From assembly GCF_040537815.1 (NCBI RefSeq), contig NZ_JBEWSZ010000001.1, positions 2,852,001-2,916,000 of the forward strand: a DNA stretch of 64,000 bases, read 5' to 3'. Position numbers and translations under genes: made by a program. This DNA comes from Mesorhizobium shangrilense. GTDB taxonomy: Bacteria; Pseudomonadota; Alphaproteobacteria; Rhizobiales; Rhizobiaceae. This document shows, one piece after another, positions 1-8,801 of this stretch (the stretch's first letter is position 1; each line of letters begins with the position of its first letter). Below the pieces are notes generated by a model. That model saw only the letters and a program-made list of their open reading frames with translations, was not told where the DNA came from and did not search any database.

Positions 1-1027
1 GGACCTGGCTTGGGAAGCGCAGGCGCAGGCGCGGTGCAGCTACCCCCTCTCCCGCAACAACCGTGGCGACGGTCGACGAACCGGCAAAGGCCAGATCGGC
101 GATCTTACCGGTAAAGTGGTTGGTGGCATCGTGCGTGCCGGCAAGGCGCAAGGTTTCGGGACGAAACGCGGCGAAGGCCTTGGCGCCGTTCGCCGCAGCC
201 TTCAGATGAGGCTGCCCGGCAATCGAGCAGACCAGCCGTCCGAGCACCGTGTCGATGGAGCGCAACTCGCCCTGCACCGGTCCAAGCGTTCCGGCGACGA
301 GGTTGTTCTCGCCGAAGAAGCGCGCCACGAACTCGCAATTGGGCTTGTAGTAGAGCTCATGCGGCGTGCCGAGCTGGCGGATATGGCCGGCCTGCATGAC
401 GCAGATGCGGTCGGCCATGCCGATGGCCTCTTCCTGGTCGTGGGTGACGAACAGGAAGGTGGTCTTGATCTCGCGCTGGATGGACTTCAGGAACTCCTGC
501 ATCTGCCGGCGCAATTCGAGATCGAGCGCCGCCAGCGGCTCATCGAGCAGGATGAGGCGCGGCTGGCAGATCAAGGCGCGCGCCAGCGCCACGCGCTGAC
601 GTTGGCCGCCGGAAAGCTGTGCCGGAAAGCGATCGGCAAAGAGCCCGAGCTGTACCAGATCCAGGGCTTGCGCGACGCGGCCGGCAATCTCCTTGCGCGG
701 CACATGGCGAACCGAGAGGCCATAGCCGACATTGCCGGAAACGGTCAGGTGCGGGAACAGCGCATAGTCCTGAAACACGGTGTTGAACGGCCGCCGGTTG
801 ATCGGCATGCGGCTGATGTCCTGGCCGTCGAGCCGGATTTCGCCTGCTGTCAGCGGCTCCAGACCGCCGATGAGCCGCAGCACGGTGGTCTTGCCCGAGC
901 CGGATGGTCCAAGGACGGTGAGGAACTCGCCGTCCTTGATCGAAAGGTCGATGTCGTGCAGCACGGGAACCGTGCCGTAGGATTTCGAGACGGACCGTAG
1001 CGTGAGCAGGTCGGTGTTCTGGTTCAT
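1..1027 (-). CDS. ABC transporter ATP-binding protein, PotA-like (3' end outside window)
   Basis: Cytoplasmic ATPase of an importer of the spermidine/putrescine-iron-sugar (CUT1/PotA) type. The translation, read from an ATG at 1027, begins MNQNTDLLTLRSVSKSYG and shows Walker A GPSGSGKTT, the Q-loop in FQDYALFPH, signature LSGGQRQRVALARAL, Walker B LILLDEPLAALD and the H-loop in FVTHDQEEA. A C-terminal regulatory (TOBE-like) region follows. The frame stays open to base 2, so about 341 residues are visible and only the very C-terminus is missing. It is the last visible gene of a minus-strand operon and follows the PotD-like binding protein by about 70 bases. Permeases are expected just outside the window. 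Substrate is inferred from neighbours to be a sugar acid, not a polyamine. Confidence 0.88.
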   Translation of the reverse strand, partial: MNQNTDLLTLRSVSKSYGTVPVLHDIDLSIKDGEFLTVLGPSGSGKTTVLRLIGGLEPLTAGEIRLDGQDISRMPINRRPFNTVFQDYALFPHLTVSGNVGYGLSVRHVPRKEIAGRVAQALDLVQLGLFADRFPAQLSGGQRQRVALARALICQPRLILLDEPLAALDLELRRQMQEFLKSIQREIKTTFLFVTHDQEEAIGMADRICVMQAGHIRQLGTPHELYYKPNCEFVARFFGENNLVAGTLGPVQGELRSIDTVLGRLVCSIAGQPHLKAAANGAKAFAAFRPETLRLAGTHDATNHFTGKIADLAFAGSSTVATVVAGEGVAAPRLRLRFPSQV

Positions 1028-1098
1028 TGGATACTCTCGACGTGCGCTTTTCGGCGGTCCGGAACGCCCGAACCGCCGGGTCCTTCGAATGCCAGGGA

Positions 1099-2124
1099 TC
1101 AGGGCGTGGCCTTGACCTCGTTCCACATGTCCGAACGCTTCAGCGGGTCCTCGACATTGTTCAGCCAGACCAGCTTGTCGTTGCCGCCGGCGCTGCTGGA
1201 TTCTGTCACGGTGTTGCCGAAGCCGGTGCGCTCGGACAGCGTGCCGCTGACCTGTTTGCTCAGCATGAAGTTGATCCATTTCTCGGCGGCATCGTTGTCG
1301 CGGACGCCCTTGGAAATGACCCAATTGTCGAGCCAGGCAAGCGCGCCTTCGCTCGGATTGACATAGGCGACATGGGCGCCGACCTTCTGGAGCGCCTTGA
1401 CCTGCTGCTGGCCGTAGTTGGCCCAGATCAGCGCAACGTCGTTGTTCTGGAAGATCTGCTGGGCTTCGTCGGCGGTGGTGTAGAAGCTCAACACGTTGCG
1501 CTTCAGCTCAACCAGCTTGGCCTTGACCGCCGCCATCTGCTCTTCGTTGAGGTTGAACGGATCCTTGTAGCCGAGGGTCAGCGCGGTGAACGAGAAATTG
1601 TGCTCGCCATTGTCATAGGCAAGGACCTTGCCCTTGTAAGCCGGGTCCCACAGGACCGACATCGATGTCGGCGCGGGCTTCACCTTGTCGGTGTCGTAGA
1701 TCAGGCCGATCGAGTCGAAGCAGAACGGGATGCCGTAGACCTTGCCGTCCTTGGTGACGCCGCTGACCGCGGTCAGGTCACGGAAGCGCGGCAGCACCTC
1801 TTTCTGGTTGGGGAGCTTTGCCACATCGATCGGCGATACGAGATCGGCCTTGATGTAGCGTTGCAACTGGGCGGTGTTGACGGCGAAGACGTCGAAGTCC
1901 TGCCCTTCGCTGCCCTTGATCTTGGCCCAGATCTCGTCATCGCTGCCGATGAAGACAACGTCGACGCCGATGCCGGTCTTGGCGGTGAAGTCCTTGACCC
2001 AATCCGCGTCCGCATAGCCGTCCCAGGCCAGAACACGAAGGTTTGCCGCAAGTGCTGCCGAGGTCATCAGACCGATGCCCAGGCCGATCGTAGCCATTTT
2101 GAGAAACAGTCTCTTCAGTCCCAT
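1099..2124 (-). CDS. PotD-like extracellular solute-binding protein
   Basis: Periplasmic binding protein of the spermidine/putrescine (PotD, SBP_bac family 1-like) group, 341 residues. Residues 1-26 form a signal peptide (MGLKRLFLKM then a hydrophobic stretch ending ALAA), and the mature protein starts NLRVLAWDGYAD, typical of PotD-like proteins. Two in-frame ATGs lie six bases apart; the inner one at 2124 is chosen because GGGAGA lies six bases upstream, whereas it abuts the outer ATG. It sits between the FAH-family hydrolase gene and the PotA-like ATPase on the same strand. The family name suggests polyamines, but the catabolic enzymes in the operon point to a sugar acid or related compound. 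The ligand cannot be read from the sequence. Confidence 0.85.
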   Translation of the reverse strand: MGLKRLFLKMATIGLGIGLMTSAALAANLRVLAWDGYADADWVKDFTAKTGIGVDVVFIGSDDEIWAKIKGSEGQDFDVFAVNTAQLQRYIKADLVSPIDVAKLPNQKEVLPRFRDLTAVSGVTKDGKVYGIPFCFDSIGLIYDTDKVKPAPTSMSVLWDPAYKGKVLAYDNGEHNFSFTALTLGYKDPFNLNEEQMAAVKAKLVELKRNVLSFYTTADEAQQIFQNNDVALIWANYGQQQVKALQKVGAHVAYVNPSEGALAWLDNWVISKGVRDNDAAEKWINFMLSKQVSGTLSERTGFGNTVTESSSAGGNDKLVWLNNVEDPLKRSDMWNEVKATP

Positions 2125-2176
2125 TGTCATTCTCCCATTATCGTTGTCGTGAACCGCAGTCTTCGGACCTTTGCCC

Positions 2177-3175
2177 TCACAGCTGGGTGACGGTGACCAG
2201 TCCCTCGTCCGACACCTTTTCCATCCGGTTGCGCAGTGGTTTGCCGAATGTCGGTGCCTGGATTTCATACTCGTCGCCGGAAGCCGTCTGGACGCCGGAG
2301 GCGTAGCTCATCACCGCCGCGCCGAAGAAATAGGCGTGCAGGTCGCCTGGCCGGCGATGCATCGGGTAGCGGAAATGGTAGTGTTCGAGATTGGCGATCG
2401 AGTGCGACATGTGCGCCTCGCCCGACAGGAATTCCTGCTCCCAGATGACGGCGCCGTTGCGCGTGATGCGGGAATGGCCGCGTACTTCGTTCGGCAGATC
2501 GCCGATCAGCAGTTCGGGACCGATCGAGCATGAGCGCAGCTTGGAATGAGCGAGATAGAGGTAGTTCTCGCCCTCTGTCACATGGTCGGAATATTCGTTT
2601 CCGAGCGCGTAGCCGATGCGATAGGGATGGCCGTCCGGCCCGTTCAGATAAAGCCCGACGATCTCGGCTTCCTCGGCTCCGGCCTTGGCGAATGCGGGCA
2701 TCGGCAGCGGCGCGCCGGGCGGCACCACGCAGGTGCCGACACCCTTGAAGAACCACTCCGGCTGGATGCCGATCTTGCCAGCGCCAGGCTTGCCGCCCTC
2801 CAGCCCCATGCGGAAAATCTTGAGGGAGTCGGATTCCGCCGCACCCTCGCCATGGGTCAGAACATGCATCTGGTTGCGCGCGGCGGCACTTCCCGTGTGG
2901 GTCAGGCCTGTGCCGGTGACGAGGAACCGCGCCGGCTCGGCATGATCGACCGGGGCCAGCACGCGGCCTTCGCGCAACAGCTGGTCATAGTCGATCTTCT
3001 CGGCGGTCGTGCGCTCTTCGACAAGCGTCGCGATGGAGACGCCTCGGGCAATCGCCGCTTCCGCCAGTTCCAGCACGGTGCTCGTTGCCTTGAGCGGGTG
3101 CAGATGGTCACCATCTTTGGAGACGCGGCCGACCTGCCTGCTGCCATCGGGCATTTTGAATTGAACAAGACGCAT
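2177..3175 (-). CDS. Fumarylacetoacetate hydrolase family protein (AraD1/GguC type)
   Basis: Cytoplasmic FAH-superfamily enzyme of 332 residues. The N-terminus MRLVQFKMPDGSRQVG, the motif VTGTGLTHTGSAAARNQMH and the block ALGNEYSDHVTEGENYLYLA resemble the AraD1/GguC group, which occurs beside sugar importers and sugar-acid dehydratases in rhizobia and agrobacteria. FAH enzymes hydrolyse or rearrange 2-keto-3-deoxy or 2,4-diketo sugar acids. The acidic residues in EEAEIVGLYL fit the divalent-metal site of the family. Start chosen at the ATG behind GGAGGAAGGG; the frame is open further upstream inside the SDR gene but without homology. It lies directly downstream of the SDR and dehydratase, so it probably performs a late step on their product. 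Confidence 0.85.
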   Translation of the reverse strand: MRLVQFKMPDGSRQVGRVSKDGDHLHPLKATSTVLELAEAAIARGVSIATLVEERTTAEKIDYDQLLREGRVLAPVDHAEPARFLVTGTGLTHTGSAAARNQMHVLTHGEGAAESDSLKIFRMGLEGGKPGAGKIGIQPEWFFKGVGTCVVPPGAPLPMPAFAKAGAEEAEIVGLYLNGPDGHPYRIGYALGNEYSDHVTEGENYLYLAHSKLRSCSIGPELLIGDLPNEVRGHSRITRNGAVIWEQEFLSGEAHMSHSIANLEHYHFRYPMHRRPGDLHAYFFGAAVMSYASGVQTASGDEYEIQAPTFGKPLRNRMEKVSDEGLVTVTQL

Positions 3176-3207
3176 GAAATTCCCTTCCTCCTTCAGGGCT
3201 GTCCGGG

Positions 3208-3987
3208 TCACACCCAGCCCCCGTCGACGATGAATTGCTGACTGGTGCACATGCGGCTGTCGTCGGCGGCGAGGAACAGCGCCATGAGCGCGATATCCGA
3301 TGGCTGCAGCCGGTCGGGCAGGCACTGCCTTTCCTCGATCTGGCGCTCTCCGGCCGGTGTGAGCCACAGGCGCATCTGGCGCTCGGTCATGACCCAGCCC
3401 GGCACCATGCAGTTGACCCGGATGCGCTCCGGTCCAAGCTCGCGGGCAAGCGCGCGCGTCATGCCGTAGACCGCTGCCTTTGCGGTGACGTAGGCCGGGC
3501 AATCCGGATCGCCGACCATCCAGGTGATGGAGCCGAAATTGATGATCGAGCCGCCGCCCAGAGCGCTCATCTGCGGACGCACGGCCTGCGCGGCGAAGAA
3601 CTGGTGGCGAAGATTGACCGCCATGCGATCGTCCCAATAGGCAACGGTCACATCCTTGGTCTGATGGCGGTCATCGCTACCGGCATTGTTGCAGAGGACC
3701 TGGATGGGGCCGTTGTGCTGCATCGCCTGTGCGGTAGCTGCCTGCAGGGCTTCGATGTCGCGCAGGTCGCACGGGATGAACAGCGGTGCGGCATGCCCCT
3801 CGGCGGCGATTGCATCGACGAGGCGTCTTGAAGGCTCCTCGGCCAGGTCGACGAAGGCGACGCGGCTGCCCTGCGCACAGAAGTGGCGCACCAGGCTTTC
3901 GCCGATGCCGCTGCCGCCGCCGGTTATGAAGACGCTGCGGCCCTTGAGACTGGGGTAGATTGCGTAGCTGTCGGCTTCGTCAGTCAT
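3208..3987 (-). CDS. SDR family NAD(P)-dependent oxidoreductase
   Basis: Classical short-chain dehydrogenase of 259 residues. It has the cofactor motif TGGGSGIG near residue 22, NNAG in the middle, a Ser in GSITW and the catalytic YVTAK, followed by the C-terminal segment FIVDGGWV typical of FabG-like enzymes. In non-phosphorylating sugar-acid pathways an SDR of this kind oxidises a 2-keto-3-deoxy acid before an FAH-family hydrolase acts, which matches the gene order dehydratase, SDR, FAH here. Substrate is inferred from context. The spacing to the dehydratase upstream is 11 bases, so co-transcription and translational coupling are likely. Confidence 0.88.
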   Translation of the reverse strand: MTDEADSYAIYPSLKGRSVFITGGGSGIGESLVRHFCAQGSRVAFVDLAEEPSRRLVDAIAAEGHAAPLFIPCDLRDIEALQAATAQAMQHNGPIQVLCNNAGSDDRHQTKDVTVAYWDDRMAVNLRHQFFAAQAVRPQMSALGGGSIINFGSITWMVGDPDCPAYVTAKAAVYGMTRALARELGPERIRVNCMVPGWVMTERQMRLWLTPAGERQIEERQCLPDRLQPSDIALMALFLAADDSRMCTSQQFIVDGGWV

Positions 3988-3998
3988 GGCGCGTCCGT

Positions 3999-5726
3999 CT
4001 AGTGGGAATGCCGAGGGATGCCGGCATCGCGGCGTCCCACGAGGAAGTCGAAATCACAGCCTGCATCGGCCTGCAGGACGCGCTCGACATAGAGGCTCTG
4101 GTAGCCGCCTACAGGTGGCGTCGGCGGCGTCCAGTCGCGGCGTCGGATCGCGAGTTCCTCGTCCGGAACCAGAAGCTCCAGGCGGCGGCCGGCGACATCC
4201 AATTCGATAAGATCGCCATCGCGCACCAGTGCCAGCACACCGCCTGCCGCCGCTTCGGGGGCGACGTGCAGAACCACGGTGCCATAGGCGGTACCGCTCA
4301 TGCGCGCGTCGGAGATGCGCACCATGTCGGAGACACCCTGCTTGAGCAGCTTCGCCGGCAGCGGCATGTTGCCAACCTCGGCCATGCCGGGATAACCGCG
4401 CGGGCCGCAATTCTTCAGCACCATCACCGAGGACGCGTCGATATCCAGGTTGGGATCGTCGATGCGGGCATAGTAGTGCTCGATGTTCTCGAACACGACG
4501 GCCTTGCCGCGATGCTGCATCAATTCAGCCGTGGCCGCCGACGGCTTTATGACCGCTCCGTTGGGCGCGAGGTTGCCGCGCAGGATCGATATGCCGCCCT
4601 CCTCGGTCAGCGGATTTTCCAGTGGCCGGATCACCTCATGATTGTAGTTGGGGGCGCCATCGACCAGTTCGCCGATGGTCTTTCCACTAACGGTCATGAC
4701 GTCGCGTTGAAGCAGCCCCGCCCCATCAAGCGACGCCATGACCGCAGCCAGCCCCCCGGCGTAGTAGAAATCTTCCATCAGGAACCGGCCCGATGGCATC
4801 AGGTCGACGATCGTCGGTATGCCACGTCCCAGGCGATCCCAGTCGTCAAGGCTGAGATCCACACCGACCCGGCGCGCGATAGCGATGAGATGCAACACCG
4901 CATTGGTCGAGCCACCGATGGCGCCATTGACGCGAATGGCATTCTCGAAGGCCGCCTTGGTCAGGATCTGCGAAATAGTCACATCCTTGTTGACGAGATC
5001 GACGATGCGGCGACCGGCCAGATGGGCCAGCACGCCACGACGGGAATCCACCGCCGGGATCGCCGCATTGTCGGGCATGCCGATGCCGAGTGCCTCGACC
5101 ATGCTGGCCATGGTGGAGGCCGTGCCCATGGTCATGCAGCTGCCCGCCGACCGGCTCTGGCCTTGCTCGGCCGCGAGGAAGTCAGCGACCGGCATGCGGC
5201 CCGCCTTCACTTCCTCGGCGAATTTCCAGACATGCGTGCCCGAGCCGATATCCTGGCCACGGAACTTGCCGTTGAGCATCGGACCGCCCGAAACGGTGAT
5301 GGTCGGCAGGTTGCAGGAGGCAGCCCCCATCAGCAGTGCTGGTGTGGTCTTGTCGCACCCGGCCAGCAGAATGACGCCGTCGATCGGATTGGCGCGGATC
5401 GATTCCTCGACGTCCATGCTGGCGAGATTGCGAAACAGCATGGCGGTCGGGCGCATATTGCTTTCGCCCAGCGACATCACCGGGAATTCGAGCGGCAGGC
5501 CGCCAGCCTCATAGACGCCGCGCTTGACGTGTTCGGCCAGCCCGCGCAGATGGGCATTGCAAGGGGTCAATTCCGACCATGTGTTGCAGATGCCGATCAC
5601 CGGACGACCGTCGAACTCGTCGCCGGGAATGCCCTGGTTCTTCATCCAGCTGCGGTGCATGAAGGCATTCTTGCCCTCGCCGCCAAACCATGCCGCTGAA
5701 CGCAGCTTGCGCTTTTCTTCCGTCAC
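3999..5726 (-). CDS. IlvD/Edd family sugar-acid dehydratase (L-arabinonate dehydratase-like)
   Basis: Cytoplasmic iron-sulfur dehydratase, 575 residues, the usual size for the pentonate branch of IlvD/Edd. With the GTG at 5726 as residue 1, Cys56 (TPCNAH), Cys124 (AGCDKTTP) and Cys197 (AGSCMTMGT) have the spacing of the cluster ligands in L-arabinonate dehydratase of Rhizobium leguminosarum; DARMSGTAYG carries the conserved serine region near the C-terminus. It should dehydrate an aldonate to a 2-keto-3-deoxy acid. The GTG start overlaps the stop of the upstream GntR gene as GTGA, which supports this start and translational coupling. Whether the substrate is arabinonate, fuconate or another aldonate cannot be fixed by eye. 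Confidence 0.86.
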   Translation of the reverse strand: MTEEKRKLRSAAWFGGEGKNAFMHRSWMKNQGIPGDEFDGRPVIGICNTWSELTPCNAHLRGLAEHVKRGVYEAGGLPLEFPVMSLGESNMRPTAMLFRNLASMDVEESIRANPIDGVILLAGCDKTTPALLMGAASCNLPTITVSGGPMLNGKFRGQDIGSGTHVWKFAEEVKAGRMPVADFLAAEQGQSRSAGSCMTMGTASTMASMVEALGIGMPDNAAIPAVDSRRGVLAHLAGRRIVDLVNKDVTISQILTKAAFENAIRVNGAIGGSTNAVLHLIAIARRVGVDLSLDDWDRLGRGIPTIVDLMPSGRFLMEDFYYAGGLAAVMASLDGAGLLQRDVMTVSGKTIGELVDGAPNYNHEVIRPLENPLTEEGGISILRGNLAPNGAVIKPSAATAELMQHRGKAVVFENIEHYYARIDDPNLDIDASSVMVLKNCGPRGYPGMAEVGNMPLPAKLLKQGVSDMVRISDARMSGTAYGTVVLHVAPEAAAGGVLALVRDGDLIELDVAGRRLELLVPDEELAIRRRDWTPPTPPVGGYQSLYVERVLQADAGCDFDFLVGRRDAGIPRHSH

Positions 5727-6523
5727 GACTGCTGTTCCCGATCCTTGCGGCGCTTGTTGCGGTTTTCGACGCTGCGGCGCACGTCTTCCTCGGCATTGTC
5801 GATGAGCACGAGCAGCGCCTTCTGCGCGCCCGGACCGTCGCCGGCGGCGATCTTCTCTGCCACTTCCCGGTGCAGCGGCAACGAATGGCGCTGCCCTTCC
5901 GGATTGTCGTTGGAGAGGCGAAAGCTCATGACCAGCGCGGTTTCGACGAGTGCCGCCAGCGAGCCGATCAGCTCGTTGCCGGTCATGCGCAAAATGGTCT
6001 GGTGGAACACCAGGTCGGGCTTGGCGAAGCGGTCGCCGTCGTCGCTGAAAGCTTCCATGTCGGCGAGTGCGGCATGGATCTCGGCAATCTGCCCAGGCGT
6101 GGCGCGCTGGGCAGCGAGCGCCGCCGACATCGGCTCGATGGCCCGGCGCAGCTCGAACAGCGCCCTGACATCCTCGTCGCTGACGCCAGCCGCGTAGCGC
6201 CACGACAGCACGTCCGGGTCGAGGAAATTCCAGTCGGCGCGGGGACGCACCCTGGTGCCGGTCTTCGGACGCGACTCGACGAGCCCCTTGCCTGCCAGAA
6301 CCTTGATCGCTTCGCGCAGCACGGTGCGGCTGACGCCCAGCATTTCGCTGGAATCGTCGGCATTGGGCAGCGCTTCGCCCGGCAGGAAATCGCCTTGCAC
6401 GATGCGCAGTCCGATCTGCTCGACAACTGTTGCATGCAGTGCCGTCGAGCCGCTGGAAACAGCGACGGCGATCCGCGACGTTCGCGCCGTACTGAAGGAC
6501 TTTTTATTCTTCATACTATTCAT
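5723..6523 (-). CDS. GntR family transcriptional regulator, FadR/FCD subfamily
   Basis: DNA-binding regulator of about 266 residues: an N-terminal winged helix (VVEQIGLRIVQGDFLPGE, then MLGVSRTVLREAIKVL) and an all-helical FCD ligand domain with the metal-type histidines seen in VFHQTI and LPLHREV. It heads the sugar-acid operon and overlaps the dehydratase start by four bases, so it is probably its local, ligand-responsive regulator and autoregulated. Starts are possible at 6523 (MNSMKNKK) or 6514; neither has a strong ribosome site. A 17-bp near-palindrome covers both codons, so if that is the operator the protein would bind across its own translation start. Confidence 0.87.
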   Translation of the reverse strand: MNSMKNKKSFSTARTSRIAVAVSSGSTALHATVVEQIGLRIVQGDFLPGEALPNADDSSEMLGVSRTVLREAIKVLAGKGLVESRPKTGTRVRPRADWNFLDPDVLSWRYAAGVSDEDVRALFELRRAIEPMSAALAAQRATPGQIAEIHAALADMEAFSDDGDRFAKPDLVFHQTILRMTGNELIGSLAALVETALVMSFRLSNDNPEGQRHSLPLHREVAEKIAAGDGPGAQKALLVLIDNAEEDVRRSVENRNKRRKDREQQS

Positions 6524-6527
6524 ATGA
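6511..6527. promoter_or_regulatory. Candidate GntR operator
   Basis: The sequence TCATACTATTCATATGA has perfect outer arms TCATA and TATGA around a central TATTC, with one mismatch at the sixth pair. Length and symmetry suit FadR-subfamily GntR sites. It overlaps the two possible start codons of the GntR gene that leads the operon. Assignment as operator is inference. Confidence 0.4.
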
Positions 6528-6747
6528 TATGTCTTAAAGGCCTGACGGCAGGAGTCAAGCAGGGAGAGCATTGCCGACAAATGATTTTGCGCAGCAGCCG
6601 CAGAGCGCACCGCGCTGGACCAAAATCTGATTTTCCTGGATGTCTTCTTCGGCCTCTGGGCAGCCCTATATGCCTGATACAGACCGCGTGCCGGACCGGC
6701 AGCAAGAGGCGTGCGGCCTTGATCGATCCAGCCCCTAGAGGTCAGAC

Positions 6748-7116
6748 ATGCCCAGCGCCGAAACCCTCGAAAGATTCATCGCCTGCGTCGAACGGAACGA
6801 CCACATCGAAGCCGTCGAACAGTTCTACACGGTAGACTCGACCATGCAGGAGAACCAGGCCCCGCCTCGCGTGGGTCGGGATGCGCATGTCGCGAATGAA
6901 CGCAACGTCATGGCCAGGGTCAAGACGATGGAATCCCGGTGCGTGCGGCCTGTGTTCGTCAATGGCGACCACGTGGTGATCCGCTGGGTATTCCACTTCG
7001 AATGGAAGGACGGGACCGCCACGCATATGGAGGAACTGGCCTACCAGCGTTGGGAGGGAGAATTCGTCGCGCAGGAGACGTTCTTCTACGACCCCGCGCA
7101 GCGCCAACCCCGATAG
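6748..7116 (+). CDS. SnoaL-like / NTF2-fold protein
   Basis: Small cytoplasmic protein of 122 residues with the pattern of an NTF2/SnoaL-like cone fold: an N-terminal helix (ETLERFIACVERND), the segment AVEQFYTVDSTMQEN that lines the pocket, and alternating strands such as HVVIRWVFHFEW and EEFVAQETFFYD-like C-terminus. Members of this fold include small isomerases, dehydratases and many proteins of unknown role, so no reaction is assigned. It stands alone on the plus strand between two minus-strand operons, diverging from the GntR operon. Nothing links it to either pathway except position. Confidence 0.72.
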   Translation: MPSAETLERFIACVERNDHIEAVEQFYTVDSTMQENQAPPRVGRDAHVANERNVMARVKTMESRCVRPVFVNGDHVVIRWVFHFEWKDGTATHMEELAYQRWEGEFVAQETFFYDPAQRQPR

Positions 7117-7143
7117 CCGACGGCTTCAGATCAGGGCCCGCCC

Positions 7144-7941
7144 TTACGTGCCGGTCGCGCGCGCCGTGATACGCTCCAGTCCGAGCAGCAGGGCCAGCGT
7201 CGCCACCACCAGGATCATGGTCAGTGCCGCTCCGGCAAAAATGTCGCCGCGGTCGGTGAGGCTGAAGATCGATACCGGCAGCGTCACCCAGCCCGGCGGA
7301 TAGACCATCACGGTGGCGCCGAGTTCGCCCATGGACAGCGCGAAGCTCAGGCCGAAGGCCGCGACCAGATAGGGCGCGAGCAGCGGCAGCGTGACATGCC
7401 AGAGCCGATAGGTCGGCTTCGCGCCGAGGCTCGACGCGACCTGCTCGAAGTCGGGCGAAAGCCGTGCCAGGCCGGCCGAGACATTGCCGAAGGTGAAGGC
7501 CGAGATCAGCACGAAATGCGCGATCAGCACGATCGCCACCGTGCCGTTGAGCAGCAGCGGCGGATGGCTGAAGGCAACCAGCAGGCCGAGGCCGACGGAC
7601 ACCGAAGGCACGGCGCTGGGAATGAAGAACAGCAGGCCGAGCAGCCGCTTCAGGGAGGGCCCCTGAAGACGAAGCGACAGCGCCGCCCAGGTGCCGCTGA
7701 CCAGCGCCAGCGCGCTGGCCAGGAAGCCGGTGATCAGGCTGGCCTTGACCGAGTCGCCGGCGGCACCGCTGATGACATCGCTATAGTGCTCCGTCGTCAG
7801 GCCGCGCGGCAGCACGCCGTTCCATTGGTCGGCAAGGCTGGACAGCAGGATGACGGCGAGCGGCGCCAGGAACAGCACGCCGAACAGCAGCGCGAAGAGC
7901 ACCCACAGGACAATGCGACCGGGCCGCGACCAGACCAGCAT
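7144..7941 (-). CDS. phnV: ABC transporter permease, 2-aminoethylphosphonate type (PhnV-like)
   Basis: Inner-membrane permease of 265 residues with about six hydrophobic segments and the binding-protein-dependent transport loop near ASSLGAKPTYRLWHVTLPLL (EAA-type motif). It starts two bases after the stop of the other permease, and it ends the transport operon that begins with the PhnS-like binding protein. The system is named from its linkage to phnW, phnA and phnY a few genes upstream; on sequence alone it would be an iron/thiamine/polyamine-type permease. The start ATG at 7941 is preferred because the longer open frame upstream overlaps the other permease and has no membrane character. Confidence 0.82.
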   Translation of the reverse strand: MLVWSRPGRIVLWVLFALLFGVLFLAPLAVILLSSLADQWNGVLPRGLTTEHYSDVISGAAGDSVKASLITGFLASALALVSGTWAALSLRLQGPSLKRLLGLLFFIPSAVPSVSVGLGLLVAFSHPPLLLNGTVAIVLIAHFVLISAFTFGNVSAGLARLSPDFEQVASSLGAKPTYRLWHVTLPLLAPYLVAAFGLSFALSMGELGATVMVYPPGWVTLPVSIFSLTDRGDIFAGAALTMILVVATLALLLGLERITARATGT

Positions 7942-7943
7942 GA

Positions 7944-8801
7944 CTAGGCTCCCAACCGGCCGGCGGCCAGGCGATAGAGCCCGAACAGGCCTAGCGACAG
8001 CGCGACGTTGATCACGGCGATGATGCAAGCGACCTGATAGGCCGATTCCTGGATCGCCTTGCTGTAGATCAGCAGCGGCAAGGTAATGACGCCCTTGGCG
8101 CCGATGAACAGCACGATGCCGAATTCGTTGACCGTCAAAAGCAGGCACAGACTGCCGCCGGCAATGAGCGCGGGAATGGCCGCCGGCATGATGACCTGCC
8201 GGACAATGCGGAACGGCCGCGCGCCAAGCACGCTTGCCGCCTCGATCTGGCCGCGATCGACCAGCGAAAAGGCGGCGAGCAGCGGCCGCAGGATGAAGGG
8301 CGTGTAGACGGTGACTTCGGCCAGCACCACGCCCCAGGTCGAATAGAGGAAATCGACGGGAGGCAGCGGCAACGAGAAGGCTTCCATCAGTCCGGCATTG
8401 AGCATGCCGGCGGAGCCGTAGAGAAAGGTGAAGGCGAGCGTGACCAGGAAGGTCGGCAGTGCGATGAAAGTGTCGATCAGCCGGGCGATGAAGCCGCTGC
8501 CGGGAAACGGCACGAAGGCCAGGATCAGCGCCAGCACGAGGCCGACGATCAGGCATCCGGCTGTCGCGGCAACCGAGATCGTCACCGTGTTGATCAGCGC
8601 ATTGAGGAAGAAGCGCGAATGCAGGACGCTGATGACTTCGGCAGCATTGGCAACGCCGCTGTCGTCGAGGAAGGCCTGCCGGGCAATGAGCGCCAGCGGG
8701 TAGAAGAACAGCAGCGTCAGCAGTGCCGCGGGCGGCACGATCCAGAATTTGCCGGGTTCTCTCCTGACGCCCGGCGCGGCAGCGGCGACGGCCTCAGACA
8801 C
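7944..8801 (-). CDS. phnU: ABC transporter permease, 2-aminoethylphosphonate type (PhnU-like)
   Basis: Inner-membrane permease, 285 residues, with a first transmembrane helix at FWIVPPAALLTLLFFYPLALI and an EAA-type loop at AASVLGARPFRIVRQVIMPA. The start is taken as GTG at 8801 (VSEAVAAAAPG): it overlaps the stop of the ATPase gene by eight bases and has GGAAG seven bases upstream. The open frame continues further upstream but that part is arginine-rich and lies within the ATPase gene. It pairs with the next permease to form the channel for the phosphonate importer. The substrate is inferred from the linked phosphonate enzymes. Confidence 0.82.
   Translation of the reverse strand: MSEAVAAAAPGVRREPGKFWIVPPAALLTLLFFYPLALIARQAFLDDSGVANAAEVISVLHSRFFLNALINTVTISVAATAGCLIVGLVLALILAFVPFPGSGFIARLIDTFIALPTFLVTLAFTFLYGSAGMLNAGLMEAFSLPLPPVDFLYSTWGVVLAEVTVYTPFILRPLLAAFSLVDRGQIEAASVLGARPFRIVRQVIMPAAIPALIAGGSLCLLLTVNEFGIVLFIGAKGVITLPLLIYSKAIQESAYQVACIIAVINVALSLGLFGLYRLAAGRLGA

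Noticed and set aside
3960..5699. Long plus-strand frame of 579 codons opposite the dehydratase gene
   Set aside because: Composition is Arg/His/Gln-rich, typical of the antisense of a high-GC gene; the minus-strand dehydratase has full motifs.
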